From Bacillota bacterium (GTDB lineage Bacteria; Bacillota; Dethiobacteria; DTU022), in NCBI GenBank assembly GCA_012510625.1, contig JAAZHP010000068.1, positions 1 to 8,889 of the forward strand: a stretch of DNA of 8,889 nt, in the 5' to 3' direction. The position numbers and the translations under genes are program-made. Within the stretch, counting starts at the first letter, position 1. Each line of letters starts with the position of its first letter. Shown one piece after another: positions 1 to 7,195 of this stretch. The notes beneath the pieces were generated by a model. It had not been told where the DNA came from and searched no databases. It saw only the letters and a list, made by a program, of their open reading frames with translations.

Positions 1-8
1 ATGTGAGG

Positions 9-1055
9 CTATTCCGCGTATTCGCCCATTATTTCCCTGAAGTTATCCGGCGTTACCATTTGCCCGGTGAACTTAACCAGGCCATATTTCTGACCGGGTT
101 CTTTAGAATCGGCGAAAACATCCTCAAGCGCCTTTCCTTCCTTTACCTGTTCCATCAAGCCTCTCCAAGCATGGACGGCACAGTCATAAGCGCTGAAGAA
201 AGAGGCGGCCTTCCAGCAGGTATCGCTGCCCTTGTCGGCCCATTCGTATCTCGCACTTTCCGCACCCATGCTGACGACGACAGAGTCGTCGGCCAGTCCG
301 GCCTGCTCAAGTGCGCGGACGACGCCGCCCCCCTGGTCGTCTTGCGGGGCAATGACCACCCATTTTTTGATCTGGGGATTGCCCGATATGGTGGCCTGGG
401 CAATATTAAATCCTGCTGCAGCTCCTCCCTCTTTTCCTGTTTCCACACGGAAGTAATTATCCTTCGGGAAGTCAGGCAGCAGACTGAAGAAGGTTTCTTC
501 CGCGCCATCGGCCCGGTCCACAATATTTGAAACATCAGCTTCATGAAGGTTCATGAACCCTACACCCTCATAGGGCGCTGAAATGCCGTTATCCTCCATA
601 TACTGCACAAGCCATTCTGCGCAGATAACACCCATGCCGTAACCGTCAAGCTCCACGCAGGGGGCACAAATGTTGCCTTCTTCGTCGATCAAGCGGTTGG
701 ACTCGCCAACAATGGGTATGCCTTCTTCTAAGCACTTATCAACAACAGTCTGGCTTATCTTCTGGTTGGCAACGAATATGATGATCCCGTCAACACCCTG
801 TGAAATCATAGTATCCAGCTGCTGCAGCTGCTCCGCCGGATCGAGGTGCGAATCCATAGTAATAATGGTGGCATCCTCTTCTTCAGCAAACTTCTTTAAT
901 TCTTTTTCCATATCCTGTTCCCATTGTATCTCATATATCCCGGAAAGAAAGCCGATCACCATCTTATCCTCTTCAGCCGGCTTGCACCCAACTACTGCCA
1001 GTGTCATTATAAGCAGGCAGGCTATGACAACGCTGATCCGAAAAATTTTTTTCAT
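9..1055 (-). CDS. Solute-binding lipoprotein of the ABC importer (AraF-like periplasmic-binding protein type 1 fold)
   Basis: The 348-residue protein begins with a lipoprotein signal peptide: KK, a hydrophobic stretch (residues 7-22) and lipobox AVVGC, with Cys24 as the lipid anchor. The mature part matches the sugar-binding type 1 fold, and its order of motifs recalls the L-arabinose-binding protein AraF: 'VIGFLSGIYEIQW' (33-45), 'GIPIVGES' (112-119), 'NPQIKKWVVIAPQDD' (226-240) followed by 'GGGVVRALEQAG' (242-253), and 'MVTPDNFREI' (333-342). Compared from memory with E. coli AraF, Lys10 becomes Gly39, Glu14 becomes Ile43, Asp89/Asp90 become Ser119/Asn120, Asn232 becomes Gly and Asp235 becomes Ser, while Trp16 (Trp45) and an Arg three before a Gly (Arg181) remain. 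The ligand is therefore probably not arabinose. CAPC (130-133) is an unusual CxxC. The gene comes last in the transporter set, as in rbsACB. The symbol is left blank because the ligand is unknown. Confidence 0.92.
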   Translation of the reverse strand: MKKIFRISVVIACLLIMTLAVVGCKPAEEDKMVIGFLSGIYEIQWEQDMEKELKKFAEEEDATIITMDSHLDPAEQLQQLDTMISQGVDGIIIFVANQKISQTVVDKCLEEGIPIVGESNRLIDEEGNICAPCVELDGYGMGVICAEWLVQYMEDNGISAPYEGVGFMNLHEADVSNIVDRADGAEETFFSLLPDFPKDNYFRVETGKEGGAAAGFNIAQATISGNPQIKKWVVIAPQDDQGGGVVRALEQAGLADDSVVVSMGAESARYEWADKGSDTCWKAASFFSAYDCAVHAWRGLMEQVKEGKALEDVFADSKEPGQKYGLVKFTGQMVTPDNFREIMGEYAE

Positions 1056-1063
1056 TTTTTAGG

Positions 1064-1070
1064 CCTCCTT
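1064..1070 (-). promoter_or_regulatory. Ribosome binding site of the solute-binding lipoprotein gene
   Basis: AAGGAGG on the minus strand lies 8 nt before the ATG at 1055, which is ideal spacing. Strong sites before the last gene of such operons fit the need for more binding protein than permease. It sits in the 115-bp gap (1056-1170), the largest in the window. That gap also holds a second SD-like AAGGAGGG (1147-1154) with no long gene behind it, and I see no convincing terminator or promoter there. Confidence 0.8.
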
Positions 1071-1170
1071 TTTAAATTTGTTGATACAAAAGCCCCCACT
1101 TCCTTCTGCTGGACACCTTCGTAATGTCACAATTCCTTTGCTACAACCCTCCTTGTCTCTTGCCTTGAAA

Positions 1171-2139
1171 TTATTGATCTTTACTTGCCTTCTTCCTTCG
1201 AATGCTTCTAAAGTAGTCAATGGAAAGAGCAATAACCAGCAATAAACCGCGCGCAACTTGCTGCCAGAAAACAGGTACATTTAAAACGAGAAGCCCATTT
1301 TTAAAGGACTCCAAGATTAAAAGAGCAATAAAACAACCCGTTAGCGTTCCACTTCCACCGCTGAACGAAACTCCACCCAGAATAACTACGGTTATGGCGT
1401 CAAACTCCAGACCGTTGTGTGCCACTGGCTGTCCCGAGTTCATGCGTCCGGCCAGGAGCATGCCTCCGATAGAAGCTAAAACAGAGGTAATGATGTAAAG
1501 CGCTACTTTGATCCGTTCCGGATTTAATCCAGCCAGGCGGGCGGCAGTTTCATTTCCACCAATCATATAAACATGGCGCCCAAATCGAGTTCGGTTCAGA
1601 ATGATAAAAAAGATTACGGACACAACAATAAGAAAGATTATCGAGATGGGTATGCCGAATATTCTCCCGGCACCAAAATAGATAAACAACCTGTCCCTGA
1701 TATGGACAGAGCTTCCGCCGCAGATTATATGAGCTAGGCCCCTAAATATGGACATGGTGGCCAGTGTGGCAATAAAAGGTTGGATCTTTAAAAAATTGAC
1801 CAGTTGGGAGTTGATTAAACCTATTAAAACCGCCGCTGCTATCACTATCGCGACTACCGGAAGCACGGAAAGATCATACCTCTCGAACAGTATGGCAGCT
1901 AGCACGCCTGAAAAAGCAGCTACCGATCCGGGCGAAAGATCTATTTGACCACCGATGATAAGCATAGCTTCGCCGAGCATAACCATGCCCACGACTGAAG
2001 CGGCAAACAGGATATTAATGAAGTTTGGCACCGTGAAAAAACTTGATTGTAAAACAGAAAAAACTACTATGACGACAATTAATACAACCACCAGGCCTAC
2101 ATTTTCAGATCTCTTAAAGACATCAATAATGTGCCTCAT
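1171..2139 (-). CDS. ABC importer permease (RbsC/AraH-type, BPD_transp_2 family)
   Basis: This 322-residue integral membrane protein has about eight to ten hydrophobic segments, the first at roughly 14-30 and the last at about 296-309, and a positively charged C-terminal tail (RSIRRKK) expected in the cytoplasm. 'GGQIDLSPGS' (63-72) is the conserved family stretch in the early transmembrane region, and 'GGNETAARLAGL' (194-205) is the cytoplasmic coupling motif that contacts the ATPase. 'VVILGGVSFSGGSGT' (251-265) is also typical. The start at 2139 has GAGAGG 5 nt upstream. The ATPase gene ends 22 bp before the start. It forms the channel with the flanking ATPase and binding protein. The family call is very secure; the substrate is not determined by this subunit. 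Confidence 0.94.
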   Translation of the reverse strand: MRHIIDVFKRSENVGLVVVLIVVIVVFSVLQSSFFTVPNFINILFAASVVGMVMLGEAMLIIGGQIDLSPGSVAAFSGVLAAILFERYDLSVLPVVAIVIAAAVLIGLINSQLVNFLKIQPFIATLATMSIFRGLAHIICGGSSVHIRDRLFIYFGAGRIFGIPISIIFLIVVSVIFFIILNRTRFGRHVYMIGGNETAARLAGLNPERIKVALYIITSVLASIGGMLLAGRMNSGQPVAHNGLEFDAITVVILGGVSFSGGSGTLTGCFIALLILESFKNGLLVLNVPVFWQQVARGLLLVIALSIDYFRSIRRKKASKDQ

Positions 2140-2161
2140 CTCTTCCTCTCCCAGTTACTTT

Positions 2162-3655
2162 TTACTCCTTACTCTTCATGGCAAGGGTCAAAATATCTTC
2201 TTCAGTAGCTTCCTCTCTCGTTAAAAAGCCCGAAATCCTGCCCTCACGCATTACCACAATATTATCGCTTAAACCAATAATCTCAGGCAGCTCTGATGAA
2301 ATAAAGATAATTCCCAGGCCACTGTTTGCCAGGTCGACGATCAGCCGGTATATTTCAGCTTTGGCTCCCACATCTATGCCCCTGGTAGGCTCATCAAGAA
2401 TTAATATTTTGGGATTGGAAGTCAGCCAGCGAGCCAGGAGAACTTTTTGTTGATTCCCGCCGGACAACTCTATTATTTTTGTCATTACAGAGGGAGTTTT
2501 TATCTGCAAAGCGGTTACCTGATCTTTGGCTATTCTGGCCTCTCTCTTAAAATCGATAAAACCATTCCGAACCAACTGCTCTAAAATAACAACACTCATA
2601 TTTTCCTTTACCGGCCTAACCCTGAAAATGCCTTCAGCAATTCTGTCTTCAGAGCAAAAACCTATCCCTTCCGCGATAGCATCGGCAGGGCTTTTAATAT
2701 TGACACGCTTTCCTTCAACCCATATCTCACCGGAATGTACTGCATCGGCACCAAAGATGGCTTTCATGGTTTCAGTCCTGCCTGCTCCTACAAGTCCGGC
2801 GAATCCCAGTATTTCGCCCCGGTGCAATTTGAAACTAACATCGCTTATCCTGTCAGTGGTAAGCCCTTTAACATCAAGTATCACCTTGCCAATGCTTTTC
2901 TCTCTATTCAACGTGTTAAAGACGTCACCCAAATCACGCCCAATCATATGCTTGACCAGCTGCTGCTCATCGGTTTCCGCTGTTCTCAATTTCGTTACGA
3001 ACCTGCCATCCTTTAGAACAACAACTGTTTCACTGATATGAAATATTTCCTTCAGGCGATGGGATACATAAAGGATTACTTTGCGCTCCTCTTTAAGTCT
3101 TTCAATCACTTTAAAAAGCATATCTATTTCAGCTTCTGAAAGGCTTGAAGTGGGCTCATCAAAAGCAATTATTTCAGAATTTCTCCGGTAGGCTTTCATT
3201 ATTTCGACCATTTGCTGATATGCCACCGAAAGGTCTCTAACCCTATCCGTCGGTTTTATGGGCAAATTAAATTCATCCAGAATCTTCTGGGTGTTAGTGT
3301 ATAATTTTTTAAAATCAATTAGCCGGTTCTTTTTAACCGGCAGGTCTTCCATAAAAATATTCTCCGCCACCGTTAAGTAGGGCATAACCTGCCGTTCCTG
3401 GTATATTACACTGATTCCGCTGGCGATCGCTTCCTGGGGCGATCTAAATTGTTTTTCCTCTCCATCGATAAAAAGGCTGCCCTTATCTGGCTGCAAATCC
3501 CCGCTGAGAATCTTTAGCAATGTGCTTTTACCCGCCCCGTTCTCGCCGACAACTGCACAAACCTCTCCCGCATTGGCAACAAAACTGACATCCCGAAGAG
3601 CTCTTACAGTCACAAATGTCTTGCTTATGTTCTTAAATTCAATATTTTGCACCAT
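2162..3655 (-). CDS. Sugar-type ABC importer ATPase with two ABC domains (RbsA/AraG/MglA family)
   Basis: This 497-residue protein has the duplicated nucleotide-binding domain typical of carbohydrate uptake transporters of the ribose/arabinose/galactose class. Domain 1 has Walker A GENGAGKST (37-45), a degenerate signature 'LSVAYQQMVEI' (142-152), Walker B 'IIAFDEPTSS' (162-171) and H-loop His199. Domain 2 has an altered Walker A, GLVGAGRTE (287-295), with Arg293 in place of the lysine. It keeps an intact signature LSGGNQQ (397-403) and Walker B 'ILILDEPTRG' (417-426), with SSE in place of the H-loop. The asymmetry is normal for the family: domain 1 binds ATP and domain 2 supplies the good signature. 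AAAGGA lies 10 nt before the ATG. The permease follows after 22 bp. The symbol is left blank because the family does not reveal the sugar. Confidence 0.94.
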   Translation of the reverse strand: MVQNIEFKNISKTFVTVRALRDVSFVANAGEVCAVVGENGAGKSTLLKILSGDLQPDKGSLFIDGEEKQFRSPQEAIASGISVIYQERQVMPYLTVAENIFMEDLPVKKNRLIDFKKLYTNTQKILDEFNLPIKPTDRVRDLSVAYQQMVEIMKAYRRNSEIIAFDEPTSSLSEAEIDMLFKVIERLKEERKVILYVSHRLKEIFHISETVVVLKDGRFVTKLRTAETDEQQLVKHMIGRDLGDVFNTLNREKSIGKVILDVKGLTTDRISDVSFKLHRGEILGFAGLVGAGRTETMKAIFGADAVHSGEIWVEGKRVNIKSPADAIAEGIGFCSEDRIAEGIFRVRPVKENMSVVILEQLVRNGFIDFKREARIAKDQVTALQIKTPSVMTKIIELSGGNQQKVLLARWLTSNPKILILDEPTRGIDVGAKAEIYRLIVDLANSGLGIIFISSELPEIIGLSDNIVVMREGRISGFLTREEATEEDILTLAMKSKE

Positions 3656-3695
3656 AAAAAGTTCATCCTTTGGTCAACTTTGTTTGCCCTCAAAG

Positions 3696-5588
3696 CTAGG
3701 GCAGATCGGTTACAAGGCTGGAAAGATTCAGCGCTTTAAGCTTCTTTTCCGACGGCCTCCCCGTTGCGACATCCCAACCGAGCTCTTTATAATAAGACTC
3801 TCGAACTGTCTCAATATCGATGGTGACTCCTGCCGTAGGCCCAGATGGGAACGGAGGCTGCCCCATCACCCGCCTGGGAAGATTAAAATCATTCGGCTCA
3901 AGGCCTTCTCTAAGATTAAAGCAATGCCTCAGGGTATTTATCCTTTCCCCCGTTGTAAGGGCTTCGTTCAGGTCAAAAGTATCCCAGCCGGTTACCTGCC
4001 GGAGAGCCTCCAGTAAAGGATAATCGTTATATAAAAACTTTGCAAAGAGACAGATGCCAGTTGAGGTAAACATATGAAACCAATTATTGAGATCCGCCAG
4101 CACTTTTCCTTTTGAATCGTAGTTATATCTAACCGCAGCCAGCTCATCCGGCTTGTATTGCTTAAGCTCCGTCTCAAACCATCCGTGTTCGATAAATCCC
4201 ACCCCGCCCTGGGTGTGACGGCCCGGTGTGGGATCCAGCACATAGCCATATCCAAAACCCGGCCAGCAGCGGGGATCATGCATGGCCGGTTCCTGGCCCC
4301 CTACATGTATGGCGAATTCTCCGGCTTCTCCTCCTATTTTTTCTGCGGCTACTTTTACTCCGTCAGCCAGAAGAGAGCCGATCCCCTCCCTGCGGCACAT
4401 CATTTCAAGCAACGGTAAGATGCATTCTTTGTTGCCCCAATTTAAATCCAGGCCGCCTGTATCTTTCTGCGTCAAAAGGCCTTTTTCATAGCACTCCATG
4501 GCAAAAGCAATAGTTGATCCTGCGGAGATGGTGTCAAAACCATAGCGATTGCATAACTCGTTGGCCTTGATAATTGTCTCGATGTCATCAATCAGGCAAT
4601 TGCTTCCAAAGGCAGCGATGGTTTCATACTCAGGCCGATGAGTTACCAGGAGATTCCCTTCGGAATCTATATAGTTTAAAATTGCGCCGCATATCATTGA
4701 GCACTGAGCGCATCCGTATCTTCTCTTTAAATAGCGGTTATAGACATCGCCGCCTATTTTTGCCGCCCTTTCCAAGGGATATACTTCCTGGTATAAGCCC
4801 TTCCAGTTTTGGACCGGGGCGTCTCCGATAGATACATCCAGGTCATAGACCATCGGCGTCCCAATTTTAGTCCATTTTTTAACATCTCGAGGCAAGTTCT
4901 TAAAGTCTTCCCGCATTTTTTCGACGACTTGATCAAGGCCGGATTCATGGGCCACAGGGACCTTTTGCGCGCCCTCTACGGCAACAGCTTTTAAATTCTT
5001 TGAGCCCATCACCGCACCCAGGCCCGATCTCCCCGCAGCCCTTCCGTGGTCATGCATGATACCGGCTATCCTGGACAGGCTTTCCCCCGCCTGGCCTATT
5101 GAAGCTACCTTAAGATTGCTGCCCGCCTCTTCTTTGATTATATTTTCCGCCTCAACACTGTCCCGTCCCCATAAATGACCGGCATCCCTAACTTCAACCT
5201 TTTGGTCAGTTATCAGGAGGTATACAGGCCTTTCCGACCTGCCGGTTATAAAAATCCCGTCATAACCCGTTCTTTTAAGCGCAGGCCCAAACTTGCCGCC
5301 GCAATTGGCGTCGCCCCACCCACCGGTCAGCGGCGATTTGCTTACTACTGTAAACCTGCCGGCCCCGTGGCACTTTGTCCCCACCAGGGGCCCTGTTACG
5401 AAGCCGATAGTATTATCCGGGCCAAGCGGATCGAGGCCGGGTTTCACATTTTCATACAGAAACCTCACCCCCAACCCATAGCCGCCGATATACTCCCGAT
5501 AATCATTTTCGGGCAACGCCAGCTCCTGGTAGGTATTATCAGTTAAATCTACAAAAAGTAATTTACCCATATAACCGTGAACAGTCAT
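3696..5588 (-). CDS. Aldehyde:ferredoxin oxidoreductase family protein (tungsten/molybdenum pterin enzyme)
   Basis: The 630-residue length is normal for this family, which oxidises aldehydes to carboxylic acids with ferredoxin as acceptor, using a bis-pyranopterin W or Mo site and one [4Fe-4S] cluster. The N-terminus 'GYMGKLLFVDLTDNTY' is the standard family opening. 'GGYGLGVRFLY' (35-45), 'GPLVGTKCHGAGRF' (66-79), 'GGKFGPALKRTGYDGI' (97-112) and 'GRSGLGAVMGSKNLKAV' (186-202) follow as in relatives. Cluster ligands are Cys293, Cys296, Cys300 (CAQCSMIC) and Cys513, matching C288/C291/C295/C494 of the Pyrococcus furiosus enzyme. The two pterin motifs, usually DxxGL(D/C), read NRYGFD (347-352) and TSTGIC (508-513), so the leading Asp is Asn and Thr. 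'RPEYETIAAFG' (318-328) probably holds the active-site Glu and His458 is a candidate for the active-site His; both are inferred by position. The start at 5588 has AGAAGGG 5 nt upstream. The ABC genes follow after 40 bp. The substrate is unknown; a BamB-type or WOR5-like role is less likely but not excluded. Confidence 0.92.
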   Translation of the reverse strand: MTVHGYMGKLLFVDLTDNTYQELALPENDYREYIGGYGLGVRFLYENVKPGLDPLGPDNTIGFVTGPLVGTKCHGAGRFTVVSKSPLTGGWGDANCGGKFGPALKRTGYDGIFITGRSERPVYLLITDQKVEVRDAGHLWGRDSVEAENIIKEEAGSNLKVASIGQAGESLSRIAGIMHDHGRAAGRSGLGAVMGSKNLKAVAVEGAQKVPVAHESGLDQVVEKMREDFKNLPRDVKKWTKIGTPMVYDLDVSIGDAPVQNWKGLYQEVYPLERAAKIGGDVYNRYLKRRYGCAQCSMICGAILNYIDSEGNLLVTHRPEYETIAAFGSNCLIDDIETIIKANELCNRYGFDTISAGSTIAFAMECYEKGLLTQKDTGGLDLNWGNKECILPLLEMMCRREGIGSLLADGVKVAAEKIGGEAGEFAIHVGGQEPAMHDPRCWPGFGYGYVLDPTPGRHTQGGVGFIEHGWFETELKQYKPDELAAVRYNYDSKGKVLADLNNWFHMFTSTGICLFAKFLYNDYPLLEALRQVTGWDTFDLNEALTTGERINTLRHCFNLREGLEPNDFNLPRRVMGQPPFPSGPTAGVTIDIETVRESYYKELGWDVATGRPSEKKLKALNLSSLVTDLP

Positions 5589-5636
5589 TTTTACCCTTCT
5601 TTAAAAGTAATTGGCAATCTATCCCGCTTTTTTTTG

Positions 5637-7112
5637 TTACAGCCATGATTCTGCTTCTTCTTGCTTGACTGTTTCAAAAAGAATCGCGCCCTGTTCAAGC
5701 AGCACAGCCTGCAATTCGGAAACATCTTTTACCAGTTCCCGCGGCGTAATGCCTCTCCTTGCGCATATCGCCGCAGCCACGCCGGCAGCCTGGCCCGTCA
5801 CCATTGTCTGCTGCAAATAACGCAGGTAAGCTGGGCGATCAGTAGATACGCACTTGCCTGCCGCCAGCAGATTGTCTATCTTTACCGGTACAAGGCAGCG
5901 GTAGGGGATATCATAAGAGCCGTTCGGGAAACTCAGATTCTCTTCATCCTCATTTACAGCGAGAGTATCCGTGCTGGCCACATGGTAGCCTCCTGCCGGG
6001 AATGAAGACTTGCCGATGGTATCAGGAAATTGCCTGGTATTTGCTACATCCTCGCGGGTAAGAACGTAGTCTCCCACAATCCTGGGGCCCTCGCGGAGTC
6101 TTAGCTCGGTACACATTCTGACGATATATGCGTTCTCAAATCCCGGAACATATTTTTTAAAGAACCGCCAGGCAATCTCTAGCTGCTTTCTGCACTCAAT
6201 GTTGCCCCTGGTCAGATCCCACGCATCGGTGGGGAGAATGCGAGGAACGTGGGTGGAATGCTGAAAATGAGCTTGTATATGCCCGCCCTCCCGCGGGATT
6301 ATAAAGAAACCGACACCGCTATTGGGATGCCAGTCTCCGTTGGCAAGCGCCATGTCCCTCAGCTCGATAAAACCTAATATTTCACCCAGTTCTCTGATGT
6401 CGGTAACATTACGAACAAACTCATACACCTCTTCCAAAGAAGTGCCGGTATGTGGGTTCATTACATGACCGTAGGTAAACTGCTCCGGATGTCTGCGGAC
6501 ATAATCAAGCAGCCTGTCCCAATTTACACCGTCGGCAGTAAAAGCCAAAGTGTGCGGCTGAATCTCGTCTCTTGATACGCAGACCGTCTCTGCTCCGGCC
6601 CGGATAGCAACATAAGCTTCACCAGTGCAGTCAATCACTATCTTGCCCTTGATCTCATTGCGCCCGTTGGCGTTCTCAACAACGATCCCCTTGACGGTGT
6701 TCCCTTCCTTGATTACGTCAACCACAAGTGTATCCAGAAGGAGAATCACCCCCGCCTCTTCCATCATCTTATAAATTAAGATGGTCCACCATTCAGGATC
6801 CACATAAGAGAAGACAGCGGCAGATTTTGCCCGATACCTGTACCTTAAACTGGGAAGCGCATGCCCGGCCTTGTAAAGCCTTTTATATGTTTCGTAAAGA
6901 ATACCACCCACATCTCTTTCATTGTGGCAATTAAAAATCCGCGCATAAGCAAACCCCGGAGGCCCTGAAACATTCATCTGGCCCCCAAGGGTTCCCAGCC
7001 GCTCTACCAGCAGGGTTTTTGCTCCCGCTCTGGCAGAAGCAATGGCCGCAGCAACACCGGATGTGCCTCCACCGCAAACGATTACGTCATATATTTCATC
7101 ATACCCGCTCAT
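5637..7112 (-). CDS. FAD-dependent oxidoreductase (FAD_oxidored family)
   Basis: This 491-residue flavoprotein starts at ATG 7112, with AAGGAGG at 7124-7130, 11 nt upstream. The N-terminus has a Rossmann dinucleotide-binding fold: strand YDVIVC, glycine motif GGGTSG (14-19) and the acidic end of strand two, Glu37 in 'LLVERLG', which typically binds the FAD ribose. 'TLGGQ' follows at 41-45. A second FAD-contact region is 'IVIDCTGEAYVAIRAGA' (158-174), where most relatives have TGDGD. Further family marks are 'GPRIVGDYVLTREDV' (342-356) and a C-terminal 'TMVTGQAAGVAAAIC' (436-450). There is no signal peptide, so a cytoplasmic enzyme is expected. Family members oxidise or reduce diverse small molecules, and substrate cannot be read from sequence. 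The aldehyde:ferredoxin oxidoreductase gene follows after 48 bp, so the two probably share a transcript and act in one pathway. The family call is strong; the reaction is unknown. Confidence 0.88.
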   Translation of the reverse strand: MSGYDEIYDVIVCGGGTSGVAAAIASARAGAKTLLVERLGTLGGQMNVSGPPGFAYARIFNCHNERDVGGILYETYKRLYKAGHALPSLRYRYRAKSAAVFSYVDPEWWTILIYKMMEEAGVILLLDTLVVDVIKEGNTVKGIVVENANGRNEIKGKIVIDCTGEAYVAIRAGAETVCVSRDEIQPHTLAFTADGVNWDRLLDYVRRHPEQFTYGHVMNPHTGTSLEEVYEFVRNVTDIRELGEILGFIELRDMALANGDWHPNSGVGFFIIPREGGHIQAHFQHSTHVPRILPTDAWDLTRGNIECRKQLEIAWRFFKKYVPGFENAYIVRMCTELRLREGPRIVGDYVLTREDVANTRQFPDTIGKSSFPAGGYHVASTDTLAVNEDEENLSFPNGSYDIPYRCLVPVKIDNLLAAGKCVSTDRPAYLRYLQQTMVTGQAAGVAAAICARRGITPRELVKDVSELQAVLLEQGAILFETVKQEEAESWL

Positions 7113-7123
7113 TATTTATTAAT

Positions 7124-7130
7124 CCTCCTT
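7124..7130 (-). promoter_or_regulatory. Ribosome binding site of the FAD oxidoreductase gene
   Basis: AAGGAGG on the minus strand is a full match to the Shine-Dalgarno core. It lies 11 nt before the ATG, slightly long, across an A/T-rich spacer. It fixes the start at 7112, because no other in-frame start lies nearby. I found no convincing promoter between the hairpin and this site: TTGATA followed 17 nt later by TTAAAG is too poor at the -10 position to call. Confidence 0.75.
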
Positions 7131-7164
7131 TAAGTCAATTCCCAGCTGAGTATCAATAAAATTG

Positions 7165-7190
7165 AAAAGGCGCTCTGTTATACAGAGCGC
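7165..7190 (-). terminator. Terminator- or attenuator-like hairpin after the UGSC-like gene
   Basis: A perfect 9-bp inverted repeat, GCGCTCTGT (7170-7178) and ACAGAGCGC (7182-7190), surrounds a 3-nt loop. It begins 5 bp after the TAG stop of the upstream gene. Read on the minus strand, the stem is preceded by AAA and followed by C, TTTT and then CAATTTTA, so the T tract is short and interrupted. This fits a weak intrinsic terminator, an attenuator or a 3'-end stabilising stem. On the plus strand it is followed only by TTTCCC, which is less terminator-like, and no plus-strand gene ends here. Confidence 0.55.
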
Positions 7191-7195
7191 TTTCC

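Noticed and set aside
3..530. Plus-strand open frame of 175 codons opposite the lipoprotein gene
   Set aside because: It is wholly antisense to a confidently identified gene, has no recognisable domain, and starts at the window edge without a usable ribosome site. It is best read as a coding shadow.
2526..3041. Plus-strand open frame of 171 codons opposite the ABC ATPase
   Set aside because: The opposite strand encodes clear ABC motifs through this region. The plus-strand frame is serine- and proline-rich low-information sequence, typical of a shadow.
3696..5588. Assignment of the AOR-family protein as the benzoyl-CoA reductase subunit BamB
   Set aside because: The N-terminal and HDPR-region motifs fit ordinary AOR-type proteins better, and no other bam or benzoate-pathway gene is visible in the window.
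5589..5636. Run of T residues at 5627-5635, considered as a terminator
   Set aside because: The T run is on the plus strand, so it reads as A on the minus-strand transcript, and no stem precedes it on either strand. No terminator is supported between the flavoprotein and AOR genes.
7113..7169. TTGATA followed by TTAAAG 17 nt later, considered as a promoter for the flavoprotein gene
   Set aside because: The -35 part is acceptable but the -10 part matches the TATAAT consensus poorly, and no extended -10 is present. It is not enough to call a promoter.
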